64,000 nt of DNA from Clusia tigrina (Eukaryota; Arthropoda; Insecta; Diptera; Clusiidae): NCBI GenBank assembly GCA_920105625.2, contig OV050030.1, forward strand, positions 346,935,477 to 346,999,476, read 5' to 3'. A program made the position numbers and the translations under genes. Below the pieces are notes generated by a model. The model searched no databases and was not told where the DNA came from. It saw only the letters and a list, made by a program, of their open reading frames with translations. Shown here one piece after another: positions 32,968 through 44,508 of the stretch (position 1 is its first letter; each line of letters begins with the position of its first letter).

Positions 32968-34319
32968 GTCTATACTAGCATGCCTTCCAAATATGGACGG
33001 CTGTCCTTGCTACTGCCACGCCTACAATTAAACAAATATCATTACTATTTTCCTATAGAAGATTCACGAACGAAACTTCACAGGAAGATTCCAGGTACTA
33101 ATATTAAACAGCACACAAAAAATGGGCGCATTATGTTTAGCACCACGCCCACTATTGACATTTTATTATAAATTACCACCTATACAATATTTGTGGATGA
33201 AATTTTATATTAGTAGTTATATTGACACTAGAAAGCCATACACAAGAATTGGGGTCCATGTAATCAATTCAAGGTACCATACCGAAAATTATCGTAGATA
33301 TGCTCCTAATGATGATTTCTGAAGAAAACATACCCATTATTGAACTCGCACGCACAAGGAAAGTTAAAGGATATTGTGAAGTGGATCCAACCCGACTTCA
33401 GGATTCTGTACTTGTTTTTTTTAATATGGATTCAAATTACCGGGAAAATGAATCATGCCATTTTTGACTGTAAGGCCAAATTCGGTTTTTATCGAACATG
33501 TGGATTTTTGGGTACATTGAAGACAGTGAAAGGACTTTTGGAGTTGGGCGAACATTCGAGGATATATGTGAGGAAATCAACGAGGATCTGTGAGGAAGTC
33601 AAGGACAATTTGCATTGATTTAGGGACCTAATGGATGCCATTAATGGGGAACTTGTAATGGAAAACAAGTAAAGGAAAAATATATATACGAGAGAATTTA
33701 CGTTGGAGTTTTGTTTAACAAATTGATCATGGTCGGATCATGAGATTTAGAAATTGGAAAATATTAGTACTTTTATTTGAAACGAGGATTAACAAAATAA
33801 AAATTTGTTTCTGATGAAGTGCATTTTTTTTTTTTTTGGAAATATGCATTGTAGAAAAAACTGCGTAGTCATAATATGATTATTGGTTTATTAAGTGGCA
33901 ATTGATGCAATTGTCTAGTAAAGTTAAATAATTATTGGAGGCTCAAAAGCGGTGGAAAAGAAAAACCCAATGTTGAACCCTAATTTTGAAAAGAACCACA
34001 AACGGCCAGTATAAAAAAAATTAAAGTGGGCATTGTGGATGGTTGCTCATGCGGTGGAAAAGTTGGTGCCCATGCTCTCAGGGGTCGATATGTTTTATTT
34101 GAAAACTGAGATCAGGAGCTTCAAAGAAGTTTTTTGAGCCAGCGCAACAGACTCTTCCGGAAGCAGATAGGGAATATTGAATAAAGAGTATTAAGAAAAG
34201 CACCACATGTGATGTGTTTGATTGACTAGCTTATAGCTCAGTAAGCTCTCTGTCAGATATATATGCGCATAAGATAGAACATACTTAAAACAAAAGTCGT
34301 ACGAATGTCTCATTCAAGA

Positions 34320-35110
34320 AATTCAAGAATCAACTCAGAAACTTGGGGAGGAATTGAGAGCCTGGGGACGAAGGCTCCAGTCTCTGGGGAGCGCTGCTGA
34401 GACGGGAGCCAACAGGCAGTTTCCAGAAAATGTTGCAGTGTACAAGGCTCAAATAGAAAGGGCTATGATTTCTGTGTGCATGGCAGGCTTGATCAATATG
34501 GACTTAGGTAATTATAATCTCAATCTTACGCATCTCATGCTGTTGAGTCCAAAAAAAAAAATACCCCGTGAAAGCCCAGGTAAGCCCAAAGCATCCCAAA
34601 AATAAGCCAAACTCGACAAATATTGGTTAAGTGTTCCTCAACCTACAGAAAATAGGGTTTCTTTTCTAGAAATTGAAAAAGATGATAAAGGTCTTAAGCC
34701 CCAATTAAAAGCCCCCAATATTTGTTGACAAAGTCAACAGCATTACGCTTCTAATGACGCTCCTAATGGAAACAGCGGCTACTTCTTATGATTTAAAACT
34801 CATAAGTAATGAGCCTACAAAACAATAATAAACCAAATAGAGCAAAAAATACCGAATTCTACAACTATAAATCAAAACAGGAAAAAAGCTTTAGGGTGAT
34901 ACTCAAAAACGTACACTCGTCTGTAAGCACTGAGGAAATTGCTGAATCACTACTAGCACTCGGCTACACTACAGCGATCCAAACCGCGACATCCCTCAAT
35001 GCGCTAACTGCCAGCAGTATGGTCACACAAAACCCTACTGCCGCAGTAAACAGGTCTGCATTAAATGCACTGGAACGCACTCGTCTGCAGATTGCTCGCC
35101 CAAGTAGTTA
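34320..35110 (+). pseudogene. Jockey LINE 2 ORF1 with CCHC knuckles (unit 1)
   Basis: After a helical N-terminal part (LGEELRAWGRRLQSLGSAAE) come APNIFVDKVNSITLL and KSFRVILKNVHSSVSTEEI, the RNA-recognition-like region of jockey ORF1. Then two zinc knuckles follow, CANCQQYGHTKPYC and CIKCTGTHSSADC (35000-35098). The segment between the recognition region and the knuckles is shortened by a deletion. Frames shift at least twice. ORF1 proteins bind LINE RNA; this one is not expressible as a whole. Confidence 0.78.
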
Positions 35111-35289
35111 GAAACACTACACAAGACACGAGAGAGAATATCTCACACCCATATCCTAAGGAAATCGCCTCCGAATCTTGAACCAAATGCGAGAAATGAT
35201 AATGTTCCTCAAGCAAGTCAGGCAGCAAATCACAAGTATGATGAATCTACTCGTAACTCTCACGACGAAAAATTGTAGTTCTTTAATCC

Positions 35290-37700
35290 CATAAATATTC
35301 TCGCATGGAATGCAAATAGGCTATCCAAACACATATTAGAGATTGAAGCTTTACTCCAGACTCACGACATAGATATTCTTCTAATATCTGAAACTCATTT
35401 CACCGATAAGAGCTACTTGCAAATACCAAATTATAAGCTCTATCACACAAAGCACCCCGACAAAAAAGCACATGCCGGTTCAGCTATTATAATAAAAAAG
35501 AGTATTACAGACACGTTTCAATTAAATCTTACTGCACAGAAGCTATTTAAGCCACAAACATAGTTGTTGAAGATTGTAAAGGCCCAATTACAATCGCGGA
35601 AGTCCACCCGAACATGCAATCAAGGCAGAGGAGTATGCAAAGTACCTTACAACCCTCGGAAACAGATTTTTAGCTGGAGGAGACTATAATGCAAAACATA
35701 CATACTGGGGTTCCCGTCTCACTACACCCAAAGGCCTACAACTCTTGGGGGCTATAACATATCTAACCGATCCAAATAAAATTCCGGACCTAATAGAATT
35801 TTGCATAATGAAAGGCATATCAACTAGGATATAACTTGCAGCCCATGCTATGATCTATCCTCTGACCATTCTCCAGTAATATTTACAATAATTAATAATT
35901 TCGTTGATTCACCTTCTGAATGTCGCCTTTACAATAGCAAAACTGATTGGAATTACTTTCGACTGTCAATATCTTCAACAATTAACCTGAAGCACTCGTT
36001 TGAGTTTAGTATAGATATCATGATAGCTATTCAACACTTCAATAATTGCCTCCAACAGGCTGGTTGGAAGTCAACACCCCCTTTGATGAAGCGTCAATAC
36101 ACACAGATCTCTCCTCTTGTGAAGTAACTGGGAGAAAAACGCAGGGCAAGAAAAAAGTGGCAACATATATACTCTCAAAAGATCACAAGGAGCTTCTCAA
36201 AACAGAACACAACTCTTAACTTCAGTAGTATCTCAGTAACCTTGAAGAAAATGCGGCCACTGACTATACCTCTGGAAAGCAACAAAACAGTTAAAGAGGC
36301 CAACTCTGGCACAATCTGCCATCAGAATGGAAAAAGGTGATATCGAAAAATCATGCACATTTGTACGATATTTAAAAAGAGTGTTTAGCTCACACGAAAT
36401 CGAACCATCTCCAATCACTGCAGAAAGAGTAAGAGAAGCCTTGGACACATCTGGCAGATGGACCTACCAAAAATTTTCAAAAGGGGAAGTCAAGGAAGCG
36501 ATCAAAAAGCTTAGATCAAAGAAAACCCCCGGATACGATCTCAATAGTGGAGCAATATTAAAGCAGCTTCCAGAAAAGGGATTCACTTTCCTGACTTATA
36601 TATAAAACTACTTTTTATTATCTGATTTTGTTCCCCCTCAATAGAAAGTGGCTCAAGTAAATATTATCCTTAAGCCCGGAAAAAGTTCCGACAAAGTTCA
36701 GTCATATCGCCCCATCAGCTTGTGGCCAACCGCCTTAAAATTTTTGGAAACACTCTACTTCAAAAGATTAATGTCAATAATAGAAACGAAAACTAACTCC
36801 AAATCACCAATTTAGCTTCAGGAAACAACACAGTACAATTGAACACGTTCATAGGCTTGTAAGCTGCATTCACACTTCAATCGAGCAAAAAAATACTGTA
36901 CAGCGGCGTTTTCCGATATATCCCAAGCTTTCGACCGTGTTTGGCATGACGGACTACTCTACAAAATAAAGAAAATACTTCCAATAAACTATTACATATT
37001 TATCAAATCCTACCTTAAAAATCGATACTTCTTTGTAAAACAATGTGAAGAACAATCTGAAATGTGCGAAAGTTCGACCGGTATACCCCAAAGCAGTGTC
37101 ATGGGTCCCTTGCTTTATACACACGATTTTCCTATCTCCGAAGTAACTATCGTTGGCACGTTCGAGGACGATACTGCTCTACTCGCAATGGACACCCTTT
37201 CACAACTGGTGTCGCTTAAACTTCAGAGGGGCTTAGACAAAATCACCGCAAGCTAACACGGAAAATTCATATATTCACCAAATTGAAGGCGATGGGAATA
37301 AAGCTTAGAAATCTACACTGGCTGCTGTATCGAAATTGCCAAATTTCACTCGAAAGTAAGCTCTTACTTTACTCAGCTGTCTGAAAACCGAGATGGATAT
37401 ATGGCATACAACTGTGGGGCATTGCGGCAACCTCTAATGCCGAAATTCTCCAGAGATTCCAATCACAAATGCTGCGTATGATTGCAAAAGCTCCATACTA
37501 CGTAACGAACAACCTGAAAGTGACCTGAAAGTCCCGACAATTGTGAAAGAAATAAAAATATGCAATGGCATACAAACTGAGAATTCACGGGCACTCTAAT
37601 CCACTCATATCAGAACTAACAGCTCATATGACTACAATCAGCCATTTAAAAACGAAATCAACAGCAGATATTTTCTGTTGATGAATACCTACAATTAAGA
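35290..37700 (+). pseudogene. Jockey LINE 2 ORF2: endonuclease and RT (unit 1)
   Basis: The endonuclease shows NILAWNANRLSKHI, DILLISETHF and a later DYNAKHTYWGSRLTTPKG (about 35680-35730), then LSSDHSPVIF. In the RT, KKTPGYDLNSGAILKQLP (36520), then frame-shifted SYRPISLWPTALKF, SGNNTVQLNTF, SQAFDRVWHD (motif A), GIPQSSVMGPLLY (motif B, 37078) and GTFEDDTALLA, where the usual FADD has become FEDD. It ends with the RFQSQMLRMIAKAPYYVTN block. At least six frame breaks. Confidence 0.82.
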
Positions 37701-37799
37701 AATGGTTGCACCACTGGGAGCACTCCATAAATGTTATGTTGATATTTAGTTATTGTTATTTAGGCTTAAAATAAAAATATTGTTTATTGTACTGCAGAA

Positions 37800-39695
37800 T
37801 TAGTTGAAGCGGTCTCTTCTGCTGAAGCACCAGGATCTGCTGGACTAATACGCCTGCAGAAGTAGATCCGGTACAATAAGGGGACACAAGTGAAGTGAAG
37901 TGTTTTCCGCAAACAGAAGAACCAAGGATTCTCGGACAAGGATTATTTGCCAGAAATCTGGTCATACAAGGGATGAGTGCCTTACACGCAAAAACTTGCC
38001 CTACTGTATGGAATTCTGAACATATGGTCAAATCAACAGTGCCTATTGATAGGATTAGGAGCCAGCTAGCGACGGGGCGCCCGGATCCCTCCAAGAGAGT
38101 TGGTGGGAATAATGTTAATAGACCAGGGTTAATTCCACGCAAGGAATTAGGCAAGGAAGGAATTCCTTCAACACTGGGAGTAGTCAGCAGCGACCAAATT
38201 TGAATTCAAGAAGTGAAGCGAGGATGAGCAACACCATACAATGCTTCTCATGTGGATATTGAGCAGCAGAATGCAGGCAAAAACAATCCCAACAGAGAGA
38301 CCAAGGAAGCTTCCAGCAGCCCAGTGGAGGCCAATAGACTGGAAATACAAAAAGAAATGTAGGGCCGATGAGCCAAGGGAAGGAGGGGCATGAGGCACTC
38401 CAAAATGTTCTTCTTGATTGCGTTTCGATTTGGTTTATAGTGGTGATTCTAGTAGTAGGATTAGGTTTTGAAAAATTAGGAAGTATAGGCCGGTAGCCGT
38501 AAGACCGGTATGGGAGTAGAAGGATAATATAGCTAGGCTAGCACGTAACGAATATAGGTATATAAGGAAGAACTACAACTCTTGGTGGGAGAGTATCAGA
38601 GTGTTAGAGAATAGATATGCATCCGTTTTGGAAACAGGAAGGCGTTGTTTCGTGAGTAATAGAATAGCCGATGCGTTCATAGAGATACACTGCTAGGAGG
38701 CAGATAGTGGAAAACTAGTGTTTTTGGTAGACTCAGGAATAGACACAAGCTTCATTAAATCTAGTGTTCTATGAAAAGGACTGGCAACCGATGAAACGAG
38801 TGTGAAGACTCCCAACGCTGCCTTGGCGGGTGTAATAGGGCTAGGCTCAGGGGTGAATCACAGCGAGTTCAGGGACGTAAGTTTCAGAATGAACTTAGTG
38901 AAGCTAGAATAGGAAGGTGTTCCGGCTGATGGTATACTCGGACGGCATAACCTTTGGGGCCGCAGCACTCTGGATGCAGTACCTAAAGAGTTATAACTTT
39001 TCGGTAAGAATGGGAATAGGATTCTGACTCTTCTGCTAAGCCCATGACGGGAGCAACCGTGAATAAGGTTAGGAATAGTAGTCAGGTAATGGTAGGCGTG
39101 ACAAAGGTAACGCTTGCATCCTAAATGCATCAGAGGAGGACTAATATATGGATACGGATTTTAGGCCTAATTTTACTAGTTACTCTAATTTTAAGGAATC
39201 GAACTGTGGGTCGGTTAACCAGATTAAGCAGGTAGATATAAGAAAAAGGATGGAGAGAGTACTAGAAACACTGATGTTAGACCCAAGCGTAAACTCGGAA
39301 TAGAAGGAAGAAGAAGAATCTATAGAAGCCATTTGTACGTCATTCCATGAGATATTTCTGCTGGAAAGAGACCACTTAACATACACACCCGATCTGCCGC
39401 CAATTAACCAGAAACAATATAGATTGCCACAAGCTCACCAAGATTAGGTAAACAGGCAAGTTGAAGTGATGTGAAAGGATAATATAATTACACCAAGTAC
39501 ATCGCCTTGGAACTCACCAATTATGCTAGTACCAAAGAAGGGGGTGTACAGGGTCAGAAGAAGTGGAGAATGGTAGTTGATTTCAGAAAATTGAACGACG
39601 CCACTATTATGCAGGTATTCCCAATCCAAAGGATAGAACAAATCCTGGACCAATTAGGACACAGCAGATAGTTTTCCTCGCTCGGTGTAGCAAGG
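37800..39695 (+). pseudogene. Gypsy-2 gag-protease-RT fragment (unit 1)
   Basis: A second LTR element family. Gag end: two decayed zinc knuckles (CQKSGHTRDEC near 37965 and CFSCGY...AAEC near 38242). Protease: LVFLVDSGIDTSFIK with the catalytic Asp at 38731, later GILGRHNLWG. Pol: NIITPSTSPWNSPI, KWRMVVDFRKLNDATI and RIEQILDQLGHS (39480-39665), the N-terminal RT fingers. Many stops. It ends abruptly at about 39695, where the LTR of the errantivirus-like element begins, so that element probably inserted into or recombined with this RT. Confidence 0.8.
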
Positions 39696-39699
39696 ATCT

Positions 39700-40040
39700 G
39701 GTGGATATAGTCATATGGAGCACACGCTCCTAAAATAAACTTACATTTTTTGTTCAGTTGTTTTGTGAACGAATCTGCCTAATAAGCAGATTCGTCTCAT
39801 CCACATACATACATGACTTGCAACCCGAATACTTAAAACAAGTGTTCATGCCCAACATACATGTGTTTGGGAATTTGATGAACGCTTTTGTTGACCGTGC
39901 GAATTTGCACCGTCAACAGAATTCTTTGGTTATAAATAGTATGTTTAAGTTAGCTTGGAAGCATGAAGAAAAATTTAATAAAAATAGATAATAAAGAGAC
40001 GTGAAACAGATTAAACGGATTTTTATTCTCTCAACCAAAC
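39700..40040 (+). mobile_element. LTR of errantivirus-like element (unit 1)
   Basis: The 3' boundary is set by the primer site at 40041; the 5' boundary is approximate. It contains a TATA box (tataaata, 39931-39938), AATAAA signals (39977-39982 and just after) and a 10-bp hairpin acgaatctgc/gcagattcgt (39769-39778 and 39786-39795). No second LTR is visible after env because the env is interrupted by the next unit's mariner. Confidence 0.65.
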
Positions 40041-40053
40041 TGGCGACGAGGAT
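40041..40053 (+). promoter_or_regulatory. Primer-binding site, tRNA-Ser type (unit 1)
   Basis: tggcgacgagg and the next bases match the complement of the 3' end of a tRNA-Ser whose acceptor stem starts GACGAGG. Serine primers are common in errantiviruses. Remarkably, pol sequence starts immediately after it, with no leader, gag or protease between. Confidence 0.7.
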
Positions 40054-41632
40054 TTAAACTTATCGCACTTAAATACACTGGATAGAAACAAATTATTAGC
40101 GATACTTAAAATACACAATAAAACATTTTACAGAGAAAATGAAAATCTAACTTTCACAAGTAAAATAAAACACAAAATAAATACACATAATGAAATTCCG
40201 GTATTCTCCAAATTATACCGATACCCGGAAATACACAAAAATGAAATTAATAGACAGATAGAATAAATGTTAAGACAAGGAATTATAAGAGAATCGTCCA
40301 GCCCTTATAACAGTCCTATTTGGATAGTGCCAAAAAAGACTAATGCGCAAAATGTTCAAAGATGGCGTCTCGTAATCGATTATAGGAAATTAAACAGTGT
40401 AACTATTGAAGACAGATTCCCAATCCCAAATATTGACGATATATTTGATAGATTGGGAAGATGTCAATATTTTACAACTCTGGACCTAACACAGGGTTTT
40501 CACCAGATAGAGATGGATGGAAAAGACATCCACAAAACAGCTTTCTCAACCGCAAGTGGGCATTACGAATTTTTGCGAATGCCTTTGAAGGGTTGAGAAA
40601 TGCACCCTCAACCTTTCAAAGGCTAATGAATGAAGTCTTGAGGGAATATATCGGTAAAATCTGTTTGGTATACTTAGACGATATTCTGGTGTTCTCTACA
40701 AGCATAGAGGAGCATTTGGAGTCTCTAACTAAGGTATTGTTTGCAAAGAGCAAATCTCAAGATCCAATTAAGCAAATGCAGCTTCTTGAAACAGGAAACA
40801 GAGTTCTTAGGACATCTTGTTACCTGTGACGGTATAACACCAAATCCAAAAAAATAGAAGCTATAGACAAAATTCCCTTACCAAAGAATCAAAAAGAAAT
40901 GAAACCTTTTTTAGGAATAACAGGCTACTACAGAAGATTTATAAAAGACTACTAAAAAGTAGCATTTCCTCTAGTAAAATACTTGAAGAAAGGAGCCAAA
41001 ATTAGTCTAAAAGATAAAGATTATAAAGACGCGTTCTAGAAATTAAAAACTCTTATTAAGTCGGATCCTATTTTAGTGCACCCTGATTTCAAAGAAATTT
41101 ACATTGGTCACAGATGCTAGTGATTTCGCTCTGGGGGCGGCGTTGATGCAGAACGATCAAATTATTTGTTATGCTAGTCGATCCCTCAATGGTCATGCAA
41201 AAAATTACAGCACCATAGAGAAGGAACTCTTGGCTATGGTGTGGTCAACAAAATATTTTCGGCCTTATTTATTCGGTAGACATTTTACGATAAAAACAGA
41301 CCATAGACCGTTAGTATGGCTTAGTAATTTAAAAGAACAATGCAAAATTGCAGCGTTGGAAAATAAAGCTTAACGAATTTGATTTTGACATTAGCTACAT
41401 ATAGGGTAAAGAAAACGTGGTGGCTGATGGTCTTAGTAGAATTGTTGCAAATTATGAAATAATCTTGAATTTGAATGAATTGTTCGAAGACGACATGAAT
41501 ACGGTGCACAGTGCAGATACTGATAGCATCGATTTCATAAAAATCACTGAGAATCCTCTGAATGTATTCAAGAACCAACTTATTTTGAAAGGAAAACATT
41601 CACCAAGAAAATTATGTATAGAGGGAAAATAA
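40054..41632 (+). pseudogene. pol: Errantivirus-like pol: RT and RNase H (unit 1)
   Basis: Open directly from the primer site. RT blocks: [49 protein letters not shown] (motif A) and, after a frameshift at about 40592, [10 protein letters not shown] and [12 protein letters not shown] (catalytic YLDD). Another frameshift near 40745 precedes [13 protein letters not shown]. RNase [26 protein letters not shown] and TDHRPLVWL (41104-41310). Stops private to this copy: taa 40262-40264, tag 41037-41039, tag 41402-41404. Protease and gag are absent. Confidence 0.9.
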
Positions 41633-41671
41633 GGGAAACATGGACCGTAATGTCAGAACCTCCTTGAGACG

Positions 41672-42919
41672 ATGAAAGAAAAACTCCCACAAAAGGCGTT
41701 TTTTGTAGTGTTTTGTACTGACAACGATCTCTTTATGAAATTTCAAGATATGTACATAGAGTACTTTATTAGAAATAAAAATTTAAAAATACAGAGAACA
41801 ATCACTCTATTGGAGAATATAACCGATGAAGGTAAAATTCTCCAAATAATAGAGACATTACATTTTGAAAATAATCATACAGGAATAAACCGAATTTTCG
41901 CCGAAGTAAAGAAAAAATTCTACTATCCAAATTTACAAAAAGTGATACAAAAGTATGTTAATAATTGCGAAATATGCAATAAGGCGAAGTATGATAGAAA
42001 TCCTATTAGGCACTCACTGAACGTAACAGAGACGCCTGATAAACACAACGCAATAATCCATGTCGATATTTGGTATCCACAAAGAGCAGCGATGTTTCTG
42101 ACGGGAATCGATAAATTTACAAAGTATGCAACGGCGCATCATCTCCCAGATAGAACATGGTTATCAATTATTGCTGCTTTGAAAATCCGTATTCAGTATT
42201 TGGGTAAACCAGAGACAATAATTACGGACAATGAACTGGATGTTGTAGCGATTAAAGAATTTTTAAAAGATTATGGTATTAAAGTTCACTTTACAACGAT
42301 ATATAATAAAACGGGAAATGCAGATATCGAGAGATTACATTTGACCTTGAATGAACACATTAGATTGTTTAATGCGGGTGAAAACAATAAAGACAATTTG
42401 CAGGAAAAGGTTTCGAAGGCAATAATCGCCTACAATAATACGATTCATTCAGTGACGAAAATCAAACCTATAGATTTTATCTATAATGTTATATCAAACG
42501 AAAGCTTAAAATGTATTTCAGAAAGACTTAGGACAGAAAAAACTAAGAGAATAAACACTATCAACAAAAGGAAAGGAAATATTGAATGCCCAGATTTCGA
42601 AAATAAATTTGTAAAAAATCATAGAGTTAGCGAGGCACAACCTAGGTATAGGAAAGTGGAAAACTATAGGATGGAAGAAAACTACTTGCTGTCTAGGGAC
42701 AATAAATTCAAAAAAGTCTACAAAACTCAAGTGAAACGTAAATATCTATTCCAGGAAAACAACAATGAAGATCGTGATAATGATGCTATTGACAACGGTC
42801 CAGGCACTTCTAATGCGGCCCATAGACGATACATCATGATCATACTCATATTTAATAGTATGTGTGAAAAAGACAGAAAATATGCATGTATGTGTCACAC
42901 AGACATGATCGCGCTGTGA
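41672..42919 (+). CDS. Errantivirus-like integrase frame, open (unit 1)
   Basis: A 415-codon frame. Integrase N-terminal zinc site: HFENNHTG with CEICNKAK (about residues 66-110). Catalytic core: IIHVDIWYP (Asp), ETIITDNELD (Asp) and NADIERLHLTL (Glu), in the usual DDE order. The C-terminal tail is basic with a Glu/Asp-rich end and no chromodomain. The frame is separated from RNase H by a stop at 41630-41632 and about 40 bases, so as part of a polyprotein it could not be made. It is listed as CDS only because the frame is uninterrupted; it is probably a relic. Confidence 0.7.
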   Translation: MKEKLPQKAFFVVFCTDNDLFMKFQDMYIEYFIRNKNLKIQRTITLLENITDEGKILQIIETLHFENNHTGINRIFAEVKKKFYYPNLQKVIQKYVNNCEICNKAKYDRNPIRHSLNVTETPDKHNAIIHVDIWYPQRAAMFLTGIDKFTKYATAHHLPDRTWLSIIAALKIRIQYLGKPETIITDNELDVVAIKEFLKDYGIKVHFTTIYNKTGNADIERLHLTLNEHIRLFNAGENNKDNLQEKVSKAIIAYNNTIHSVTKIKPIDFIYNVISNESLKCISERLRTEKTKRINTINKRKGNIECPDFENKFVKNHRVSEAQPRYRKVENYRMEENYLLSRDNKFKKVYKTQVKRKYLFQENNNEDRDNDAIDNGPGTSNAAHRRYIMIILIFNSMCEKDRKYACMCHTDMIAL

Positions 42920-42997
42920 TCACTGGCTGATCGTCGAAAATCTAAATCATTTAGATTTTGAGGGGAATTTTATTACGATGTTGATCATGATGTATGG

Positions 42998-43963
42998 ATG
43001 ATCGTCGTTTGTGGGCAATTTACATGCAAATTTTGCTCTTTTGAGTTTGACTGCCAACGTGTGAAGATGTGTGCGGATAAAAATAATAAAAATGCGTTTC
43101 TGCTGGAGTCCCTTGAATGCTATTGTACTATTTCGTTTGTACCTTTCTTTCATTCAAAATCGTTTTTTAATTTTTTTTACAATTTTTCCTTGCACAGTAC
43201 AAGCGCTAGCGCACACAAAACTTCGTCATCCGACAGCGACATGACAACCTCACTCAACGACGCCTATGAAAAAATTATGATATTCGATTTTGATCACTCG
43301 TACACGTACGAGTACACGAATGAGTATGATCATGATGTATCGTCTATGGGCCGCATAAGAGTCGAAAGGGCTGAGGAGAATTCGGGGTACGCGATGCTGC
43401 AGGTAAAACAAGTAGAAATCCCTAATGCAACAAACACCGTCTTACATATTATACACCCTACTGAATATTTAAATATAATTAGACAGATAGCCAAAAATAT
43501 AGAAGAAATAGATATTGACAACAGGTAAATTTTAAGAAAAGAAATCAGTATTATTGGGGCAAAAATAAAAACCTTAATATCCTTTAAATTTAGTAGAAAG
43601 AAAAGAGGACTAATTAACGGAATAGGAAATGTTTATAAATGGATGTTTGGACTGATGGATGACGATGACAGAGAAGAAATTATAGAACATCTAAAATGTG
43701 CTGAAATTAACGGTCACAATGCCATAACCGCAATAAATAAGCAAATCATAATAAATACACACTTCAATGACTCCATTGAAATTATACGAGAGGCTATAGA
43801 AACTGACAGAATTAAAATAAATAGTACTTTTGCCTAAATTAAAAAACGTAACTGCGAAATAGTTAGAAAACTTATTTACACTGATAAAATGCTTAAATTG
43901 AAAAACTTTGAAAGCAAAATAACGCAAATTCAGGAAAATATAGCAGCAGCAGCAGAAGCAATA
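42998..43963 (+). pseudogene. env: Errantivirus-like env (unit 1 into unit 2)
   Basis: An open frame from ATG 42998 to taa 43526-43528 holds the outer part (SGYAMLQVKQVEIPNATN, a possible glycosylation site NAT). Beyond this single stop the same frame continues to a furin-like RKKR site (43595-43606) and the fusion-proximal block GLINGIGNVYKWMFG. A second stop lies at 43835-43837, and the gene is cut by a mariner at 43964. The transmembrane end is missing. Env in this group belongs to the baculovirus-F-like family; here it is plainly non-functional. Confidence 0.82.
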
Positions 43964-44508
43964 CGAGGTGTGATCAAACGATAACTGTTATTTTCATCTT
44001 TTCGTGAGTTACGTGTTCGCATTTTTTTTCTGTTATGTTGGTACACATGTCTGTTATATATGTTGGCAATACCAAAAATTTTGGATTGTCAGTTTGTTTT
44101 TGACAGATAAAAAGGTTAGTCGTGTTTTGGTGTGTTGTTCGATTTTGTACTATTCGAAAAAATGGATCAAAGAAACTGTATTCAGTTTTGTGTAAAAAAT
44201 GAAATTAAATGCGCAAGGACATTTGAAATGTTGACTGTGGCCTTTGGCGAGTCTACTATGAGCAGAACACAAGTCCAATTGTGGTATAGCCGGTTTAAGG
44301 AAGGCCGAGAAGATGTCAAAGACGATGCTCGTCCTGGTCGCCCGAGCACGTCAACAACCGATGAAAACATTGACGCAGTGAAGAAAATGATTTTGGATAA
44401 TCGTCGAATCACTATCAGAGAGGTGTGTCTAGGTGAGACAGCTCACCTAGACACACCGTCAAAACTGCTCAGTTTAAAAATTGTTCAACTCGTTCGGAGA
44501 AAAATGTG
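43964..44508 (+). mobile_element. Mariner 5' fragment inserted in env (unit 2)
   Basis: Same insertion as in unit 1 (start cgaggtgtgatcaaacg after TA at 43962-43963) but longer. The transposase frame continues past DDARPGRPSTSTTDENID to NRRITIREV at 44420. There a 34-bp perfect hairpin (44423-44456) replaces the expected helix-turn-helix sequence, followed by about 50 bases (KLLSLKIVQLVRRKM) before jockey 1. Mariner would need its catalytic domain, which is absent. Confidence 0.82.
44423..44456. repeat. Perfect 15-bp hairpin inside mariner fragment
   Basis: Arm gtgtgtctaggtgag (44423-44437), loop acag, exact reverse complement (44442-44456). Missing from unit 1, which lacks the surrounding ~160 bp. 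Confidence 0.95.

Larger units (their letters stand above)
29346..34200 (+). repeat. Unclassified segment X (unit 1, split by hAT)
   Basis: No known domain. It has internal direct repeats about 0.42 kb apart: the block at 29574-29640 resembles 29994-30060 (shared pattern VDxNVWLCxxNNYQxE when translated), and 30150-30260 resembles 33150-33260, allowing for the hAT. A later part (33340-33618) reads EEVKDNLH and, after a stop, DLMDAINGELVMENK. The similarity is better kept at protein than at DNA level between sub-repeats, hinting at a former coding sequence. The hAT occupies 30388-32967. Confidence 0.55.
34290..37790 (+). mobile_element. Jockey-clade LINE 2 (unit 1)
   Basis: Plus-strand LINE with ORF1 and ORF2 remnants and an A-rich end (gcttaaaataaaaata near 37765-37785). 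Its 5' limit against X is uncertain. Present in units 1, 2 and 3 with the same lesions; unit 3 has an extra 206-bp deletion. Confidence 0.8.
26503..43566 (+). repeat. Array unit 1 (complete, with hAT insertion)
   Basis: First copy of the composite unit. The left edge is where homology with the starts of units 2 and 4 begins (the ccttaatacc string, at 26508, 43572 and 63871). Order inside: env fragment, mariner, jockey 1, X with a hAT insertion, jockey 2, Gypsy-2 fragment, LTR-PBS-pol-env. Length is 17064 bp between equivalent points, 14476 without the 2588 bp added by the hAT and its duplicated target. Confidence 0.92.

Noticed and set aside
41321..41599. Minus-strand 92-codon frame repeated at 61601-61879
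   Set aside because: Antisense of the RNase H-integrase junction of pol; conserved only because the whole unit is duplicated.
43228..43528. Independent small host gene before the env cleavage site
   Set aside because: It is in the same frame as the env block beyond a single stop and sits directly after integrase, the normal place of env.
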